A DNA stretch of 64,000 nucleotides from the NCBI GenBank assembly GCA_902800065.1, contig CADCDE010000014.1:1-64000 (forward strand), given 5' to 3'. Below the pieces are notes generated by a model. It saw only the letters and a program-made list of their open reading frames with translations, was not told the DNA's origin and ran no database searches. Shown here piece after piece: positions 24,202 to 34,583 of the stretch (positions are counted from its first letter, which is position 1; the number at the start of each line of letters is the position of its first letter). Position numbers and translations under genes: made by a program. Source of the stretch: an uncultured Ruminococcus sp. GTDB taxonomy: Bacteria > Bacillota > Clostridia > Oscillospirales > Acutalibacteraceae.

Positions 24202-27200
24202 GTGAAAAAAAGAGCGTTGTTTTCTTTGCTTGCGGTATTGCTTATAACATCGGTTTTTGCACTGCCGATAGCAAATTCAAAATATACTGACAGGGATAAG
24301 GATATCTCCGACAGCAGTGATGTTTCCAAGGCTTCCAATATAATAGTCAAGCCCCCTCAGAAACAGGAGCAAAAACCAAAGGAAACTATTGCTAAAAATG
24401 ATCAGAAAGTAGTTTTTATAGTTGAGCTTACAGGAGAGCCTCTTATAGATACCGTGATAAATTCCAACGGAAAATACAGAAATATTCCGGAGCTTGTTTT
24501 GACGAATGAGGGAAAGGTATGCTGTGATACAATCAGGAAAAATCAGGCTATTATCAAAGCAAGTATCCAAAAGCTGATAAAGGACTATGATTTTTCCGAC
24601 AGCCGTGTATATTGTGCCTTGATAAACGGGTTTTCCGTCAAGGCACCTATGAGTGCAAGGGAAAAAATTGAAAAAATAAACGGTGTCAAGAGTGTAATGA
24701 TATCCGATTCTGTTCTCTATAGTCAGGATATTTCCGAATATCCCGCAAGTATAAGAGATATTTCTGAACAGGAATTGGCACTGCTTAATTACAATTCTGA
24801 GCTTGACGGCAGCAATACACTTATTGCTGTTATAGACTCTGAATTCAATGTATCACATGAGGCATTTTCTGTTGAGCCGTCTGTCAGAAAATATAACAGC
24901 AGTGATGTTGACAATATTTTTAAAGCTGTCAGCTTCAGTGTCAGCGGTAAGTATAAGCCTGAAAATATCGTAAAAAATAATAAAATAATATATTCCTATG
25001 ATTATTATGAAAATGATACAGATACATACGATATGAATCTGTGTCACGGTACACATATAGCTGCACTTATTGGCGGAAACAACGGTCGAGATGATGAAAA
25101 TGCTTTTCATGGGATAGCATATGATTCTCAGCTTGCATTGATGAAGGTATCGGGCGGAAATATGTCTGCAAATTCCCATGCAGTCCTTTCAGCACTTGAT
25201 GACTGTGCAAAATTGGATGTTGATGTTATAAACATAAGTATGGCAATGGACGGTACGGATGATATATTCAAAAAGCCGTTTGAGAAGCTGATAAATACAG
25301 GAACTGTTATAATATCCCCGTGCGGAAATGATGAGTCTGAAAAAGAATTGGAAACATATGATATAGATCACGGAAAACTGAATGTTCTTTGTCGTGATAC
25401 ATTTTCAGTGGCATCATCAGCAAATGATAAAATAAAAGCTGATTATATATCCATTAACGGAAATTATTTTTATTACAGTGATATATATTCAGAAAATCAT
25501 GACCTGATATTCAAGGATATCTCACAAGATGAAAATGAATATATTTATCTTTCTCCCGATGAATCGGGAAAATTTGATTATTCACAGACTCAGGATAAGA
25601 TAGTGATAGTTGAGCGTGACGGCTATGACTGGGAGGAACACGCAAGACAGGCATTCTTTGCAGGTGCAAAGGCTATGGCAGTCATTGACAGCGGTGATTT
25701 TCAGGATAATGCATATAATAACATCAGCACTGTTGAAAAGGAATATATCCCAATGATCTTTCTTGATGACGGATATACAGGGTATTTTGAAGCATATCCG
25801 CAGGGAATATTCGGGATAGGTCAGGATTCTGTACTTATCGACAGTGACAACGGTAATACAATGTCAAAATATTCATCATGGGGAGTTACAGATGATTTGA
25901 AATTAAAGCCTGAGATAACATCTGTCGGTGAAAATGTCCTTTCAGCAGATTCTGACGGTGAATACGGATATATGTCGGGTACATCTGTCTCAACAGCACT
26001 TGTTTCAGGTTCTTATGCAGTCGTAAAGCAGTATCTGTCGGGATATGAGTGGTTCAATAGTATGTCCCTTGCCGAGCAGTCAGAAACGATAATATCGGTT
26101 ATCATGTGCAATGCCGAACCTGTCAAAACATATTCTTATGAAGATGACGAGCTTTTGTATATATCTCCACGCAAACAGGGAGCGGGCAGAGTTGATATTG
26201 CAAGTGTGACGGCTTCGGGAGCATATCTTGAAGTCACTGATTCAAAAACACCCGTTGCAAATATCGGTGACGGAACCGATGGAAAATATAAGTTTTCCTT
26301 TAAAATAAAAAATATTTCATCAGAGCATCAGACGTTTTCGGCAGAGTATTTTATTCAGACGGACAAGCCTGAATTATCAGATGATAAAAGAATAAATACT
26401 CTTGAGCCGTATTCTCTCAGGGATATTGCAGAGATAAGTCTGAAACATAATGGTGAGATATTTGAAGAAATAGCTGTAGAGCCGTTTGGAGAATTTGAGC
26501 TTGATGCTGAAATAGAGATAGACAGTGAAAAAGCAGATGAATTTATGAAGGCATATTTCCCTGACGGATTTTATATAGACGGCTTTATTGTTTTGGAAAA
26601 TGCTGCGGGCAGAACACTTAATCTTCCGTTTATGGGATTTTTCGGTGAATGGGGCAGTATTGATCCGTTTTATCCTGCAAATGAAGGCAACAGAATGTCT
26701 TTTGTGGCAGCAGATTATAATGCTGTTGCAGAGCCTGTTGTTTTGAAGGATGATATCTCTGTTTCAAAGAATACTGTCGGAAATTATTATTCTGTTTCAA
26801 ATCTTAAAAATGCCTATATCATACCTCATATTGATGTTATCCGTGACTGTTTTGATTTTACTGTGACAGTTTCGGATAAAAATAACAAACAGCTTTTCAG
26901 TAAGAATTACGGTCATATAACAAAGGATAAGACTATATATGAGCAAATAAGTAACGATAGCAGTGAGATAGCCGAATTTTTTTCAAATTTGGCTGACGGA
27001 GATTATATATATACCGTTTCTGCAAAGACCATGACTTCAAACGGCAGTCTCTCGGAGAATATTTACAGCTCACAATGCGGATTTTCAGTCGATTCGCAAA
27101 AGCCTCAGGTTATCTCCTCTGAAACATACCAGTCGGATGAAAATATATATCTTCGTCTTACGGCAAGGGATGATCGTTATGTTAATGGCTTTGAGTTTTA

Positions 27201-27921
27201 TACGGCTGCATATAATAATAAAACAAAAAAATATGATTATGCCGACAGGCTTGATGATCTCATACTCGGCAGTTTTATCTCATCTGATGCGTTGTTTATT
27301 GATGAAAGGATAGAAAATGCTGACGGTTCTGTTTCATATATCTATGATATAACATCTTTATATAGCGAACTGATGAAGCTGCAGTTTATTACCCGTACAA
27401 ACATATCACCGTTTTCGGCACTTAAGATTGCATACAGAGCGTATGACGGAGCTTATAATTTTACCGAAATAAAAATAGCCGATGCTGTTGCATATAAAAA
27501 AGCGGTTTTTGAACTCATAGACCAAAATAACAAACCTGTTAAGGACGTCATGATGTCATTGGGCAATAGGACAGCATATTCTGACGAGAACGGCATAATA
27601 ATTTTTGACAGTCTTCTTCCTGATGTCTACCTGGCGGAAATATTGTTTGTACCCGAGTATTATTCCGTTAACGAAAAATATTTTTTGATAAGCATATCTG
27701 ATGATGATAGTATACAGAAAATAGAGTTTGACTTCAGCGGAGAATATCCCGAAGTGATTCAGCAAAGCAGTGATGTATCGGAAGAATTGTCTGAAACATC
27801 ACCTGAAAGTTACCTTGATGAAAATAGTGAGATAAATTCTTTTTATGCATTATTATTTGTCGGTCTGCTTCTTCTTGTAAGCTCTGTTTCACTTGCAGTC
27901 AGCCGTAAGAGAAGAAATTAA
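24202..27921 (+). CDS. Large cell-surface subtilisin-family serine protease
   Basis: 1239 residues from GTG 24202 (AAGGGAGA upstream). Signal peptide (residues 1-22), I9-like propeptide region (about 70-175), S8 catalytic domain with Asp in AVIDSEFN (about 212), His in CHGTHIAALIGG (about 281), Asn in ISPCGND and Ser in SGTSVSTALVSG (about 593). A PA-type insertion lies at about 430-545. The remainder is beta-rich (Fn3/C5a-peptidase-like), and a C-terminal helix followed by SRKRRN anchors it in the membrane. Likely digests extracellular proteins. No LPXTG sorting motif is seen. Confidence 0.93.
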   Translation: MKKRALFSLLAVLLITSVFALPIANSKYTDRDKDISDSSDVSKASNIIVKPPQKQEQKPKETIAKNDQKVVFIVELTGEPLIDTVINSNGKYRNIPELVLTNEGKVCCDTIRKNQAIIKASIQKLIKDYDFSDSRVYCALINGFSVKAPMSAREKIEKINGVKSVMISDSVLYSQDISEYPASIRDISEQELALLNYNSELDGSNTLIAVIDSEFNVSHEAFSVEPSVRKYNSSDVDNIFKAVSFSVSGKYKPENIVKNNKIIYSYDYYENDTDTYDMNLCHGTHIAALIGGNNGRDDENAFHGIAYDSQLALMKVSGGNMSANSHAVLSALDDCAKLDVDVINISMAMDGTDDIFKKPFEKLINTGTVIISPCGNDESEKELETYDIDHGKLNVLCRDTFSVASSANDKIKADYISINGNYFYYSDIYSENHDLIFKDISQDENEYIYLSPDESGKFDYSQTQDKIVIVERDGYDWEEHARQAFFAGAKAMAVIDSGDFQDNAYNNISTVEKEYIPMIFLDDGYTGYFEAYPQGIFGIGQDSVLIDSDNGNTMSKYSSWGVTDDLKLKPEITSVGENVLSADSDGEYGYMSGTSVSTALVSGSYAVVKQYLSGYEWFNSMSLAEQSETIISVIMCNAEPVKTYSYEDDELLYISPRKQGAGRVDIASVTASGAYLEVTDSKTPVANIGDGTDGKYKFSFKIKNISSEHQTFSAEYFIQTDKPELSDDKRINTLEPYSLRDIAEISLKHNGEIFEEIAVEPFGEFELDAEIEIDSEKADEFMKAYFPDGFYIDGFIVLENAAGRTLNLPFMGFFGEWGSIDPFYPANEGNRMSFVAADYNAVAEPVVLKDDISVSKNTVGNYYSVSNLKNAYIIPHIDVIRDCFDFTVTVSDKNNKQLFSKNYGHITKDKTIYEQISNDSSEIAEFFSNLADGDYIYTVSAKTMTSNGSLSENIYSSQCGFSVDSQKPQVISSETYQSDENIYLRLTARDDRYVNGFEFYTAAYNNKTKKYDYADRLDDLILGSFISSDALFIDERIENADGSVSYIYDITSLYSELMKLQFITRTNISPFSALKIAYRAYDGAYNFTEIKIADAVAYKKAVFELIDQNNKPVKDVMMSLGNRTAYSDENGIIIFDSLLPDVYLAEILFVPEYYSVNEKYFLISISDDDSIQKIEFDFSGEYPEVIQQSSDVSEELSETSPESYLDENSEINSFYALLFVGLLLLVSSVSLAVSRKRRN

Positions 27922-27941
27922 AAAAAACTTGTCAAAACTGC

Positions 27942-27970
27942 TTGTTTTTTGCTTTGTTTTTATATATAAT
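27942..27970 (+). promoter_or_regulatory. Promoter of the DJ-1 / cyclo-ligase / mltG unit
   Basis: TTGTTT (27942-27947), 17-bp spacer, TATAAT (27965-27970), 44 bases before the ATG at 28014. Confidence 0.65.
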
Positions 27971-28013
27971 GGAAGCGATAATGTTTTTTATTAAAGAGCG
28001 GAGGGTTTATAGA

Positions 28014-28559
28014 ATGATATATTTATTTTTGGCAAACGGTTTTGAAGAAATAGAGGCACTGACTCCTGTTGATATCCTCAGACGAGGCGGACTCGGAGTT
28101 ACAACTGTAGGTATAGGCGGTAAAGAAATAAAAGGCTCACATAATATAACTGTAACGGCTGATATATCCGATTCGGAATTTCACCTTCTCAATGATGTTG
28201 AAGGAATAATCCTTCCCGGAGGAATGCCCGGTACAAGAAATCTCGAAAAATGCAATAAAGTTATAAAAGCTGTGAATTACTGCTTTGAGAGGAATCTTCT
28301 TATCGGTGCGATATGTGCTGCTCCTTCAATACTTGGTCATATGGGCATCCTTAAGGACAAAAAGGCTACTGCATTTCCTGGTTTTGAACGTGATCTTTTC
28401 GATGCACAAATCGACAGCGAATATGTTTCGTGTGACGGAAATATAATCACGGCAAAAGGAATGGGGGTATCCACTGAATTTGCCCTTGCTATGCTCACTT
28501 TCCTCAAGGGACAGGAAAAATCTGATGATATAAAGAAATCTATTCAGTGCAGACCATGA
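28014..28559 (+). CDS. DJ-1/PfpI family protein
   Basis: 181 residues from ATG 28014, preceded by GGAGGGT; upstream in-frame starts lie in the promoter. It begins IYLFLANGFEEIEALTPVDILRR, typical of the YajL/DJ-1 branch with the conserved Glu, and has the nucleophile elbow GAICAAPSIL (Cys about residue 101). These proteins protect against oxidative or carbonyl damage; the exact substrate is disputed in the family. Its stop overlaps the next start (ATGA), so it is coupled to the cyclo-ligase gene. Confidence 0.92.
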   Translation: MIYLFLANGFEEIEALTPVDILRRGGLGVTTVGIGGKEIKGSHNITVTADISDSEFHLLNDVEGIILPGGMPGTRNLEKCNKVIKAVNYCFERNLLIGAICAAPSILGHMGILKDKKATAFPGFERDLFDAQIDSEYVSCDGNIITAKGMGVSTEFALAMLTFLKGQEKSDDIKKSIQCRP

Positions 28560-29155
28560 AACAGAGTATAAAATATAAAAAGGATGAGCTGAGAAAAAAG
28601 TATAAGCTGCTGCGTACAAATATGTCCGAGGATGAAAGATCAATGTGTGACCGTAAAATAATGGAGACACTGACAGGTCTTTATCAATATAAAAATGCAA
28701 AAACGATACTTACATATATCTCAACTGATATTGAAGTGGATACAAGACGATTGATAAAAAAAGCTCTTGATGACGGAAAATGTGTTGCAGTCCCTAAATG
28801 TACAGATGACTTCGGAATGGACTTTTATTTTATAAATTCAACTGATGATCTTGAAATAAGTTCATTCGGTCTGTTTGAACCAAAAACAGATATATGCAGG
28901 AAACTGAAGAATTATAAGGACTGCTTTTGTATCGTTCCCGGAATGGTATTTGATGTCAGCGGCTACAGGATAGGCTACGGCAAAGGATATTATGACCGCT
29001 TTTTGTCCGAATTCACAGGTACAACGGCAGGTATCTGCTATAGTAACTGCGTTAAATGGAAACTGCCCAGAGGTTTTTATGACAGGTCGGTGGATATACT
29101 TGTTACTGACAGGTATTTCAGAAAATGCAGTTCACGATATAAAAACGAGGAGTGA
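28556..29155 (+). CDS. 5-formyltetrahydrofolate cyclo-ligase
   Basis: 199 residues from ATG 28556, which overlaps the preceding stop. It makes 5,10-methenyl-THF from 5-formyl-THF with ATP. Motifs: KDELRKKYKLLR at the N-terminus (substrate-binding Lys/Arg), and VPGMVFDVSGYRIGYGKGYYDRFL, the ATP-binding family signature. Normal length. mltG follows directly. A link between folate metabolism and the neighbours is not evident; the unit is probably a simple operon. Confidence 0.95.
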   Translation: MKQSIKYKKDELRKKYKLLRTNMSEDERSMCDRKIMETLTGLYQYKNAKTILTYISTDIEVDTRRLIKKALDDGKCVAVPKCTDDFGMDFYFINSTDDLEISSFGLFEPKTDICRKLKNYKDCFCIVPGMVFDVSGYRIGYGKGYYDRFLSEFTGTTAGICYSNCVKWKLPRGFYDRSVDILVTDRYFRKCSSRYKNEE

Positions 29156-29160
29156 AGGTT

Positions 29161-30579
29161 TTGAGTGACGAGCTTCAAAAGAAAAGACAGGAAAAAATTG
29201 CGAATTTCAAGATAGATTTTGATCATGACGAATCTTATCAGGAAAATATAACCGAGGATATAAACAGTTCTTCAAATGCTTCCGAAAATGACAGTGCTGT
29301 TTTCGTTGATGAATTCGGAGTGAATGACAATACCGATATATCCAGCGGTGAGGCGTATTCCGGATCTATATATACCGCCGATAAAAAAATGCGGAGAAAA
29401 AAACGTGCACTTGCCAGCAAAAGAAGAAAATCAAAGGCAAAACACAATATAATCGTATTCAGAGTAGTGTGGCTTACAATGGTCGTATTGGTCTCAATAC
29501 TCCTCGGAGAATATATAATGGTCGGTGTGAACGATCTGCTTGCAGTTGGCAGGGAAGAAGAAAAAAAGGTCTCTGTAACTATCCCGAGCGGTGCAGACAT
29601 TGATCAGGTGACGGATATCCTGTATGAAAACAATATTATAAAAAATCCGTTTTTCTTCAAGATGTATGCCACAGTGACCAAAAAAACTGCAGGCTTTACT
29701 CAGGGTACATTTGATGTCGCTACAAATAAGGATTATCAGGCACTTATAAACTATCTCCGATCCGATATGAACAGAACGGATATAGTTACCATCCGCTTCA
29801 CTGAAGGTATGAACATAGTCGATTATGCGAAGCTGCTTGAAAAAAATAAAGTATGCAATTCGCAGGATTTTCTTGATATATGCAATTCCAGCCAGTTTGA
29901 TGAGGACTATGAGTTCATAAATAATATAAAGAATTCAAAAGACCGTTATTATAAGCTCGAGGGATATCTTTTCCCCGATACCTATGACTTTTATGTCAAT
30001 GAAGACCTTGATACAGTTGTAAGAAAGTTCCTTGCCAATTACAGAAGAAAGATATACCAGACAAAATCCCGTGTTGCAGGCTTTGAAAAGAAGGTCACCA
30101 TAGAACAGCGTGCCGAAAGTATTGGAATGACTATGGAGGATGTTCTGACTCTTGCCTCACTCATTCAGGCAGAGGCTGCTGATGAAAAGGATATGTACAT
30201 GATATCATCTGTAATGCACAACCGTCTTGATACTCTCGAAAATGATGGTGTGAGCTGGTATGGTGAATCAGGTCTTAAATTCCTCCAGCTTGACTCGACA
30301 CTGTTCTATCCGTACTCGACTCAGGCAGATGTTCCTGTATCCATAAGAAATACCTATGTGAGCAAATACAGCACCTATGATTATGAAGGGCTGCCTGCAG
30401 GTCCGATATGTAATCCCGGTCTTGCAGCTATCGAAGCGGCTGTATCGCCGAATGATACAAACTACTTCTACTTCTGTCATAAATCTGCAACAGATGATGA
30501 AGATGCTGTGGCTTATTATGCTTCAACTATGGATCAGCATATTTATAATCAGTATCTTGCAGGACTTATTACCGAATAA
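29161..30579 (+). CDS. mltG: Endolytic murein transglycosylase MltG
   Basis: 472 residues from TTG 29161, nine bases after GAGGAG (GTG 29152 touches that site). A long, charged cytoplasmic part (about 1-95), one transmembrane helix (about 98-120), then the YceG domain with LEGYLFPDTYDF and the catalytic Glu in LASLIQAEA. MltG cuts nascent glycan strands and so sets their length. The cytoplasmic tail is longer than in E. coli, as usual in Firmicutes. Confidence 0.95.
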   Translation: MSDELQKKRQEKIANFKIDFDHDESYQENITEDINSSSNASENDSAVFVDEFGVNDNTDISSGEAYSGSIYTADKKMRRKKRALASKRRKSKAKHNIIVFRVVWLTMVVLVSILLGEYIMVGVNDLLAVGREEEKKVSVTIPSGADIDQVTDILYENNIIKNPFFFKMYATVTKKTAGFTQGTFDVATNKDYQALINYLRSDMNRTDIVTIRFTEGMNIVDYAKLLEKNKVCNSQDFLDICNSSQFDEDYEFINNIKNSKDRYYKLEGYLFPDTYDFYVNEDLDTVVRKFLANYRRKIYQTKSRVAGFEKKVTIEQRAESIGMTMEDVLTLASLIQAEAADEKDMYMISSVMHNRLDTLENDGVSWYGESGLKFLQLDSTLFYPYSTQADVPVSIRNTYVSKYSTYDYEGLPAGPICNPGLAAIEAAVSPNDTNYFYFCHKSATDDEDAVAYYASTMDQHIYNQYLAGLITE

Positions 30580-30588
30580 ATTGCAATA

Positions 30589-30614
30589 TGTCATTCCGAG
30601 CCAAGCGAGGAATC
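30589..30614. repeat. Truncated palindromic repeat (left half only)
   Basis: TGTCATTCCGAGCCAAGCGAGGAAT, then the sequence changes to a terminator hairpin. Confidence 0.7.
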
Positions 30615-30618
30615 ATTA

Positions 30619-30654
30619 TAAAGAGTGGAGATATTTCATCTTCACTCTTTTTTA
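30619..30654 (+). terminator. Terminator of the mltG operon
   Basis: Stem AAGAGTGGAGAT / ATCTTCACTCTT with one mismatch, followed by TTTTT. Confidence 0.8.
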
Positions 30655-30674
30655 CAGAATAATTCTCTTGTCAC

Positions 30675-30703
30675 TTGTAAATTGGCAAAAATAAGTATAT
30701 AAT
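30675..30703 (+). promoter_or_regulatory. Promoter of the V-type ATPase operon
   Basis: TTGTAA (30675-30680), 17-bp spacer, TATAAT (30698-30703), 26 bases before the first ATG. The only clear promoter in the nine-gene operon. Confidence 0.8.
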
Positions 30704-30729
30704 TAAAGGAATACAGGGAGGTGTTTTTT

Positions 30730-31044
30730 ATGGAAGATATGATCGCCAAAATTGTCGAAATGGACAAAAAAGCCCGTGAACTCAACGAAAAGGCTCAGAA
30801 AACCAAAATTGACTATGAGCATCAGGTAGTCATCAAAAAGGAAACTATCAAGAATGATTATCTGGAAAGAGCCAAAAAACGTATCGCAATAAATCAGCAG
30901 ACGGCTCAGAAGCGTGCCGATGAAAAATTAGCAGGCATTCAGGCTAAAAATCAGGCTGTTTCGGAAAAACTTGAAAAATTATATGCAGATAACGGCGACA
31001 AATGGGTTGATGAGATTGTATCAAGAGTTATTGCAGATCTATAA
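30730..31044 (+). CDS. ntpF: V-type ATPase peripheral stalk subunit G/H
   Basis: 104 residues from ATG 30730 (GGGAGG upstream). Almost entirely a charged coiled coil (KARELNEKAQKTKIDYEHQ ...), which fits the G/H stalk subunit that pairs with subunit E to hold the catalytic head against the membrane part. Assigned mainly from its place as the first gene of the operon plus coiled-coil character, because this subunit is poorly conserved. Confidence 0.82.
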   Translation: MEDMIAKIVEMDKKARELNEKAQKTKIDYEHQVVIKKETIKNDYLERAKKRIAINQQTAQKRADEKLAGIQAKNQAVSEKLEKLYADNGDKWVDEIVSRVIADL

Positions 31045-31083
31045 GAGTTTTATTTACCACAAATTGAAAGGGGGGATATCAAA

Positions 31084-32118
31084 ATGTCCTCACAGTCATC
31101 AAACGCTATTCTTGCAAAAGCCCGTGCAATGTACGGAAAATGCCTTAAGGATACTGATTATCAGAATCTCATGGACTGCAAGACCGTTGCTGAGATAGCA
31201 GCTTATCTCAAGCAGCGTACCAATTATGCTTCAGTTATGAGCGGTCTCAATGAGACTGAAATACACCGTGGTCAGCTTGAGCCTGTCCTGCGTCAGAATA
31301 TTTATTTTGATGTATTCGCCCTGTCAAGATATGCCCTTGAGGATACACTTGCATTTTCGGATTTTATCATAGCTAAAATGGAGATTGAACAGATAATCCG
31401 CTGTCTCATGCTCGTAAACATAGGCAAGGCGGAGGAATATGTCTATTCAATGCCCTTATCACTTGATAAATTTTCAAAAATAAGCCTCAAAGCTCTTGCA
31501 TCAGTCCGTTCATATGACGATATGATGAGTGCCATGAAGGGTACATGGTATTATCAGGTGATGCTCGGATTCCGTCCCAAGGACAACTCTAAGATAAATA
31601 TAACAGAGCTTGAGATTGCCCTTGAAAACAAAAATTATTCCAAGGTAATTGAAACTATGGCTGAGGGAAAAAATAAGGGTGACAGAAAGGAACTGAGAGA
31701 TATTTTTTCTGCAATGCTTGATTTTGAAAATATGTCAAGGATAATAAGACTAAAAAAATATTATCATTTTACTCAGGAACAGATAGTACCGCTTCTGATA
31801 CCATACGGCAGACTGTCAAAGAAAATTCTCTCAGATCTCTGCTCGGCAGAAAGTGTTTCTGAAATATTCGAGCTTTCAAGAACGACATATCTCGGCAGAC
31901 TTATGTCAAAATTACAGTACAATGATCCCACTCAGATGACAGATGCAATGATATACAATTACTGCAGGCATCATCTGAGACTTTCACCCAATCCGACTAT
32001 CGTGATGATATCTTATGTATATCTGCGTGAGATAGAGCTTAAAAATATCATTAACCTGATCGAAGCTACACGATATAATATCCCTGCTGACGAGAAGTCA
32101 AGGCTTCTTATCAAATAA
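31084..32118 (+). CDS. ntpC: V-type ATPase subunit C (central stalk socket)
   Basis: 344 residues, normal length. Three similar helical bundles typical of the V-ATPase d/C subunit. Recognisable points are AKARAMYGKCL at the N-terminus, RQNIYFDVF and IEQIIRCLMLVNIGKAEEY. It couples the rotating stalk to the membrane c-ring. AAAGGGGGG precedes the ATG. Confidence 0.92.
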   Translation: MSSQSSNAILAKARAMYGKCLKDTDYQNLMDCKTVAEIAAYLKQRTNYASVMSGLNETEIHRGQLEPVLRQNIYFDVFALSRYALEDTLAFSDFIIAKMEIEQIIRCLMLVNIGKAEEYVYSMPLSLDKFSKISLKALASVRSYDDMMSAMKGTWYYQVMLGFRPKDNSKINITELEIALENKNYSKVIETMAEGKNKGDRKELRDIFSAMLDFENMSRIIRLKKYYHFTQEQIVPLLIPYGRLSKKILSDLCSAESVSEIFELSRTTYLGRLMSKLQYNDPTQMTDAMIYNYCRHHLRLSPNPTIVMISYVYLREIELKNIINLIEATRYNIPADEKSRLLIK

Positions 32119-32154
32119 AATCTTATTTTTTTATTAAAAAAAGGAGGTGATCTC

Positions 32155-34095
32155 GTGTCAGTGAAGCAGGTAAAAGCAATAAGCATAATAGGAATGATGT
32201 CGGAGCTTGAAAAGGTGGTCAAATTCTGCGGTGATTCACAGATGTTCCACCCCGATGACGCTATGTCATTCTATTCCGACACTCAGAGCTTTGTCCCTCT
32301 GCATACCAAAAATCCCTATACTGCACCTATGCAGGAGCTTGAAAATTCAGCCCAGCTTCTCGGCTTCAGGCTCGAATATTCAAAGCCCGAGGATTTTAAT
32401 GCGGGTGAAAGTGCTGTATTCAAATATGTCAGCTACTTCGTTTCAAAGACGGAAAGTCTTGCAAACAGAAAACTCCGCTTACAGCAGGATATAGATACCT
32501 GTAAGCGAAATATCGAAAAGGTAAGTCATTTTGTCGGAAGCAAGATAAATTTTACCGAAATAATGCAGTGTGAGTTCATTACCCCGAATTTCGGCAGGAT
32601 GCCCACTGAAAGCTATGAAAAGCTCTCACAGTATGCGGAAAATCCTTATGTGCTTTTCTTCCCGTACACGAGCGACAGTACACATTATTGGGGAGCATAT
32701 TTTACTCCGCCCGAACAGAAGGAGGAGGTCGACAGGATATTCTCCTCTCTCTACTTTGAAAAGCTGGATATCCCCAAGATTGCAGGAACTCCCGAGGAAT
32801 ACAAGGCTTCTCTTGAAAAAGAACTTGATTCGCTCGAAAAAGAGCTTGGCGAGGTACAGAAAAAAATTGATGAATTCCTCAAGGATGAAAAATCAAAATG
32901 CAGTGCCTATTACAGTAAATTGCAGGAGTTTGATTCCTACAATGAAATAAAACGCTATGTCTATAAATACAACAAGAGTTTTATCCTTGTAGGCTGGATT
33001 CCCGCTGATAATGAGAAGTATTTTACGAAACACCTTGACGGTATCAAAAGTGTTGAATACTCTCTCACGGACGGCAAGGATGAACTGAAAAATTCTCCTC
33101 CCGTTATAATGAAAAATCCGCCTTTCGTAAAGCTGTATGAATTTTATGTCAAAATGTATGGCTTGCCGAATTATAATGAGGTCGATCCGACCTTGTTCGT
33201 GGCAATAACCTATACATTGTTCTTCGGAATAATGTTCGGTGATGTCGGTCAGGGACTTATCCTTGCAATAGTCGGTTTTCTGATGTGGAAATTCAAGAAG
33301 ATGGAAATAGGCAAAATACTTGTTCCGTGCGGAATATCGGGAATGATATTCGGATTCCTCTACGGCTCGGTATTCGGATTTGAACACGCCCTTGACGGCA
33401 TACATTCAGCCCTTTTCGGTACAAACGGAAAGTTGTTTGAAGTTATGGAATCCGACAGTATAAATATGATAATCTACGGCTCTGTTGCAATAGGCTTTGT
33501 TACCATTGCGACGTCCATGATAGTCAATATATTCTCATCAGTCAAGCGTAAAGACCTTGAAAATGCCCTGTTCGGTGCAAACGGCGTTGCAGGATTTTTG
33601 TTCTACGTCTCGCTTCTTGTAGGTCTTGTACTGCAGATGTTCTTCAATATACAAGTGATGACACCTGTTTATATAATCCTGCTGATAGCCATACCGCTTG
33701 TTGCAATATTCCTCAGAGAGCCTCTCGGTATGCTTATCGAAAAAAAGAAGCACAAGGGCTTTAAATGGGGCGAATACTGTATGCAGAGCTTCTTCGAGGT
33801 ATTTGAGGTATGCCTGAGCTATGTTACGAATACAATGTCATTTTTGCGTGTAGGTGCGTATATACTTGTTCATGCAGGTATGATGCTCGTTGTATTTACT
33901 CTTGCAGAAATGGCGGGTAATGTAGTCGGCTATACGATAGCACTTGTACTAGGCAACGGTATCGTTATGGCTCTTGAAGCCCTCTTAGTTGCAATTCAGG
34001 TACTCCGTCTCGACTACTATGAAATATTCAGCCGTTTCTATATCGGTGAAGGTCGTGCTTTCAAGCCTATCAAGGCTCAGAAAGAAAAAGAATGA
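32155..34095 (+). CDS. ntpI: V-type ATPase membrane subunit I (a subunit)
   Basis: 646 residues from GTG 32155, nine bases after AAGGAGGTGA. The N-terminal half is soluble with two coiled coils (about 90-130 and 215-255) that bind the stalks. The C-terminal half (from about 350) has seven or eight membrane helices, including MFGDVGQG, the family signature, and the ion-pathway helix FLRVGAYILVHAGM with its essential Arg. Confidence 0.95.
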   Translation: MSVKQVKAISIIGMMSELEKVVKFCGDSQMFHPDDAMSFYSDTQSFVPLHTKNPYTAPMQELENSAQLLGFRLEYSKPEDFNAGESAVFKYVSYFVSKTESLANRKLRLQQDIDTCKRNIEKVSHFVGSKINFTEIMQCEFITPNFGRMPTESYEKLSQYAENPYVLFFPYTSDSTHYWGAYFTPPEQKEEVDRIFSSLYFEKLDIPKIAGTPEEYKASLEKELDSLEKELGEVQKKIDEFLKDEKSKCSAYYSKLQEFDSYNEIKRYVYKYNKSFILVGWIPADNEKYFTKHLDGIKSVEYSLTDGKDELKNSPPVIMKNPPFVKLYEFYVKMYGLPNYNEVDPTLFVAITYTLFFGIMFGDVGQGLILAIVGFLMWKFKKMEIGKILVPCGISGMIFGFLYGSVFGFEHALDGIHSALFGTNGKLFEVMESDSINMIIYGSVAIGFVTIATSMIVNIFSSVKRKDLENALFGANGVAGFLFYVSLLVGLVLQMFFNIQVMTPVYIILLIAIPLVAIFLREPLGMLIEKKKHKGFKWGEYCMQSFFEVFEVCLSYVTNTMSFLRVGAYILVHAGMMLVVFTLAEMAGNVVGYTIALVLGNGIVMALEALLVAIQVLRLDYYEIFSRFYIGEGRAFKPIKAQKEKE

Positions 34096-34130
34096 TATTT
34101 AAAAAAATTAAAATTTTGGAGGATTTTGTC

Positions 34131-34565
34131 ATGTTGGAATATATTTTGATGATAATACCGGCAGTATTTTTAGCCGGCTCAATGTGCTATGCTTATAAAA
34201 TGGTCGCTCTCGGCAAAAGAACAAGAAAAAGAGCTGTTTTAAGTCAGGTTATTGCATTTGGTCTTGTCAGTGTTGCTTGTCTTGCAATGTCACTTGTGGC
34301 ATTTGCGGCTGAACCCGAAGCAGCGGCTGAAACAGCAACATCAGGTGACCTGAACATGGGTATATCAATGATGGCAGCAGCTCTTGCAACAGGTATTTCA
34401 GGTATCGGCGGCGGTATTGCCGTTGGCGGTGCAGCTCCTGCAGCTATCGGTGCTACAAGCGAAGATCCCAAGGCTTTCGGTAAGGCACTTATCTTTGTTG
34501 CACTCGGCGAAGGTGTCGCACTTTACGGACTTCTTGTATCTATCCTTATCATATCCAAGGTTTGA
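34131..34565 (+). CDS. ntpK: V-type ATPase rotor subunit K (c subunit)
   Basis: 144 residues from ATG 34131 (TTTTGGAGG upstream). Four hydrophobic segments: a less typical first hairpin (about 4-22 and 36-56, with a basic KRTRKRA loop), an Ala-rich linker, then a canonical second hairpin with ISGIGGGIAVGGAAPA and the ion-carrying Glu in FVALGEGVALYG. One carboxylate per four helices is the V-type pattern. I cannot tell Na+ from H+ specificity with confidence. Confidence 0.93.
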   Translation: MLEYILMIIPAVFLAGSMCYAYKMVALGKRTRKRAVLSQVIAFGLVSVACLAMSLVAFAAEPEAAAETATSGDLNMGISMMAAALATGISGIGGGIAVGGAAPAAIGATSEDPKAFGKALIFVALGEGVALYGLLVSILIISKV

Positions 34566-34583
34566 TAAAAAAAGGGTGAGCCT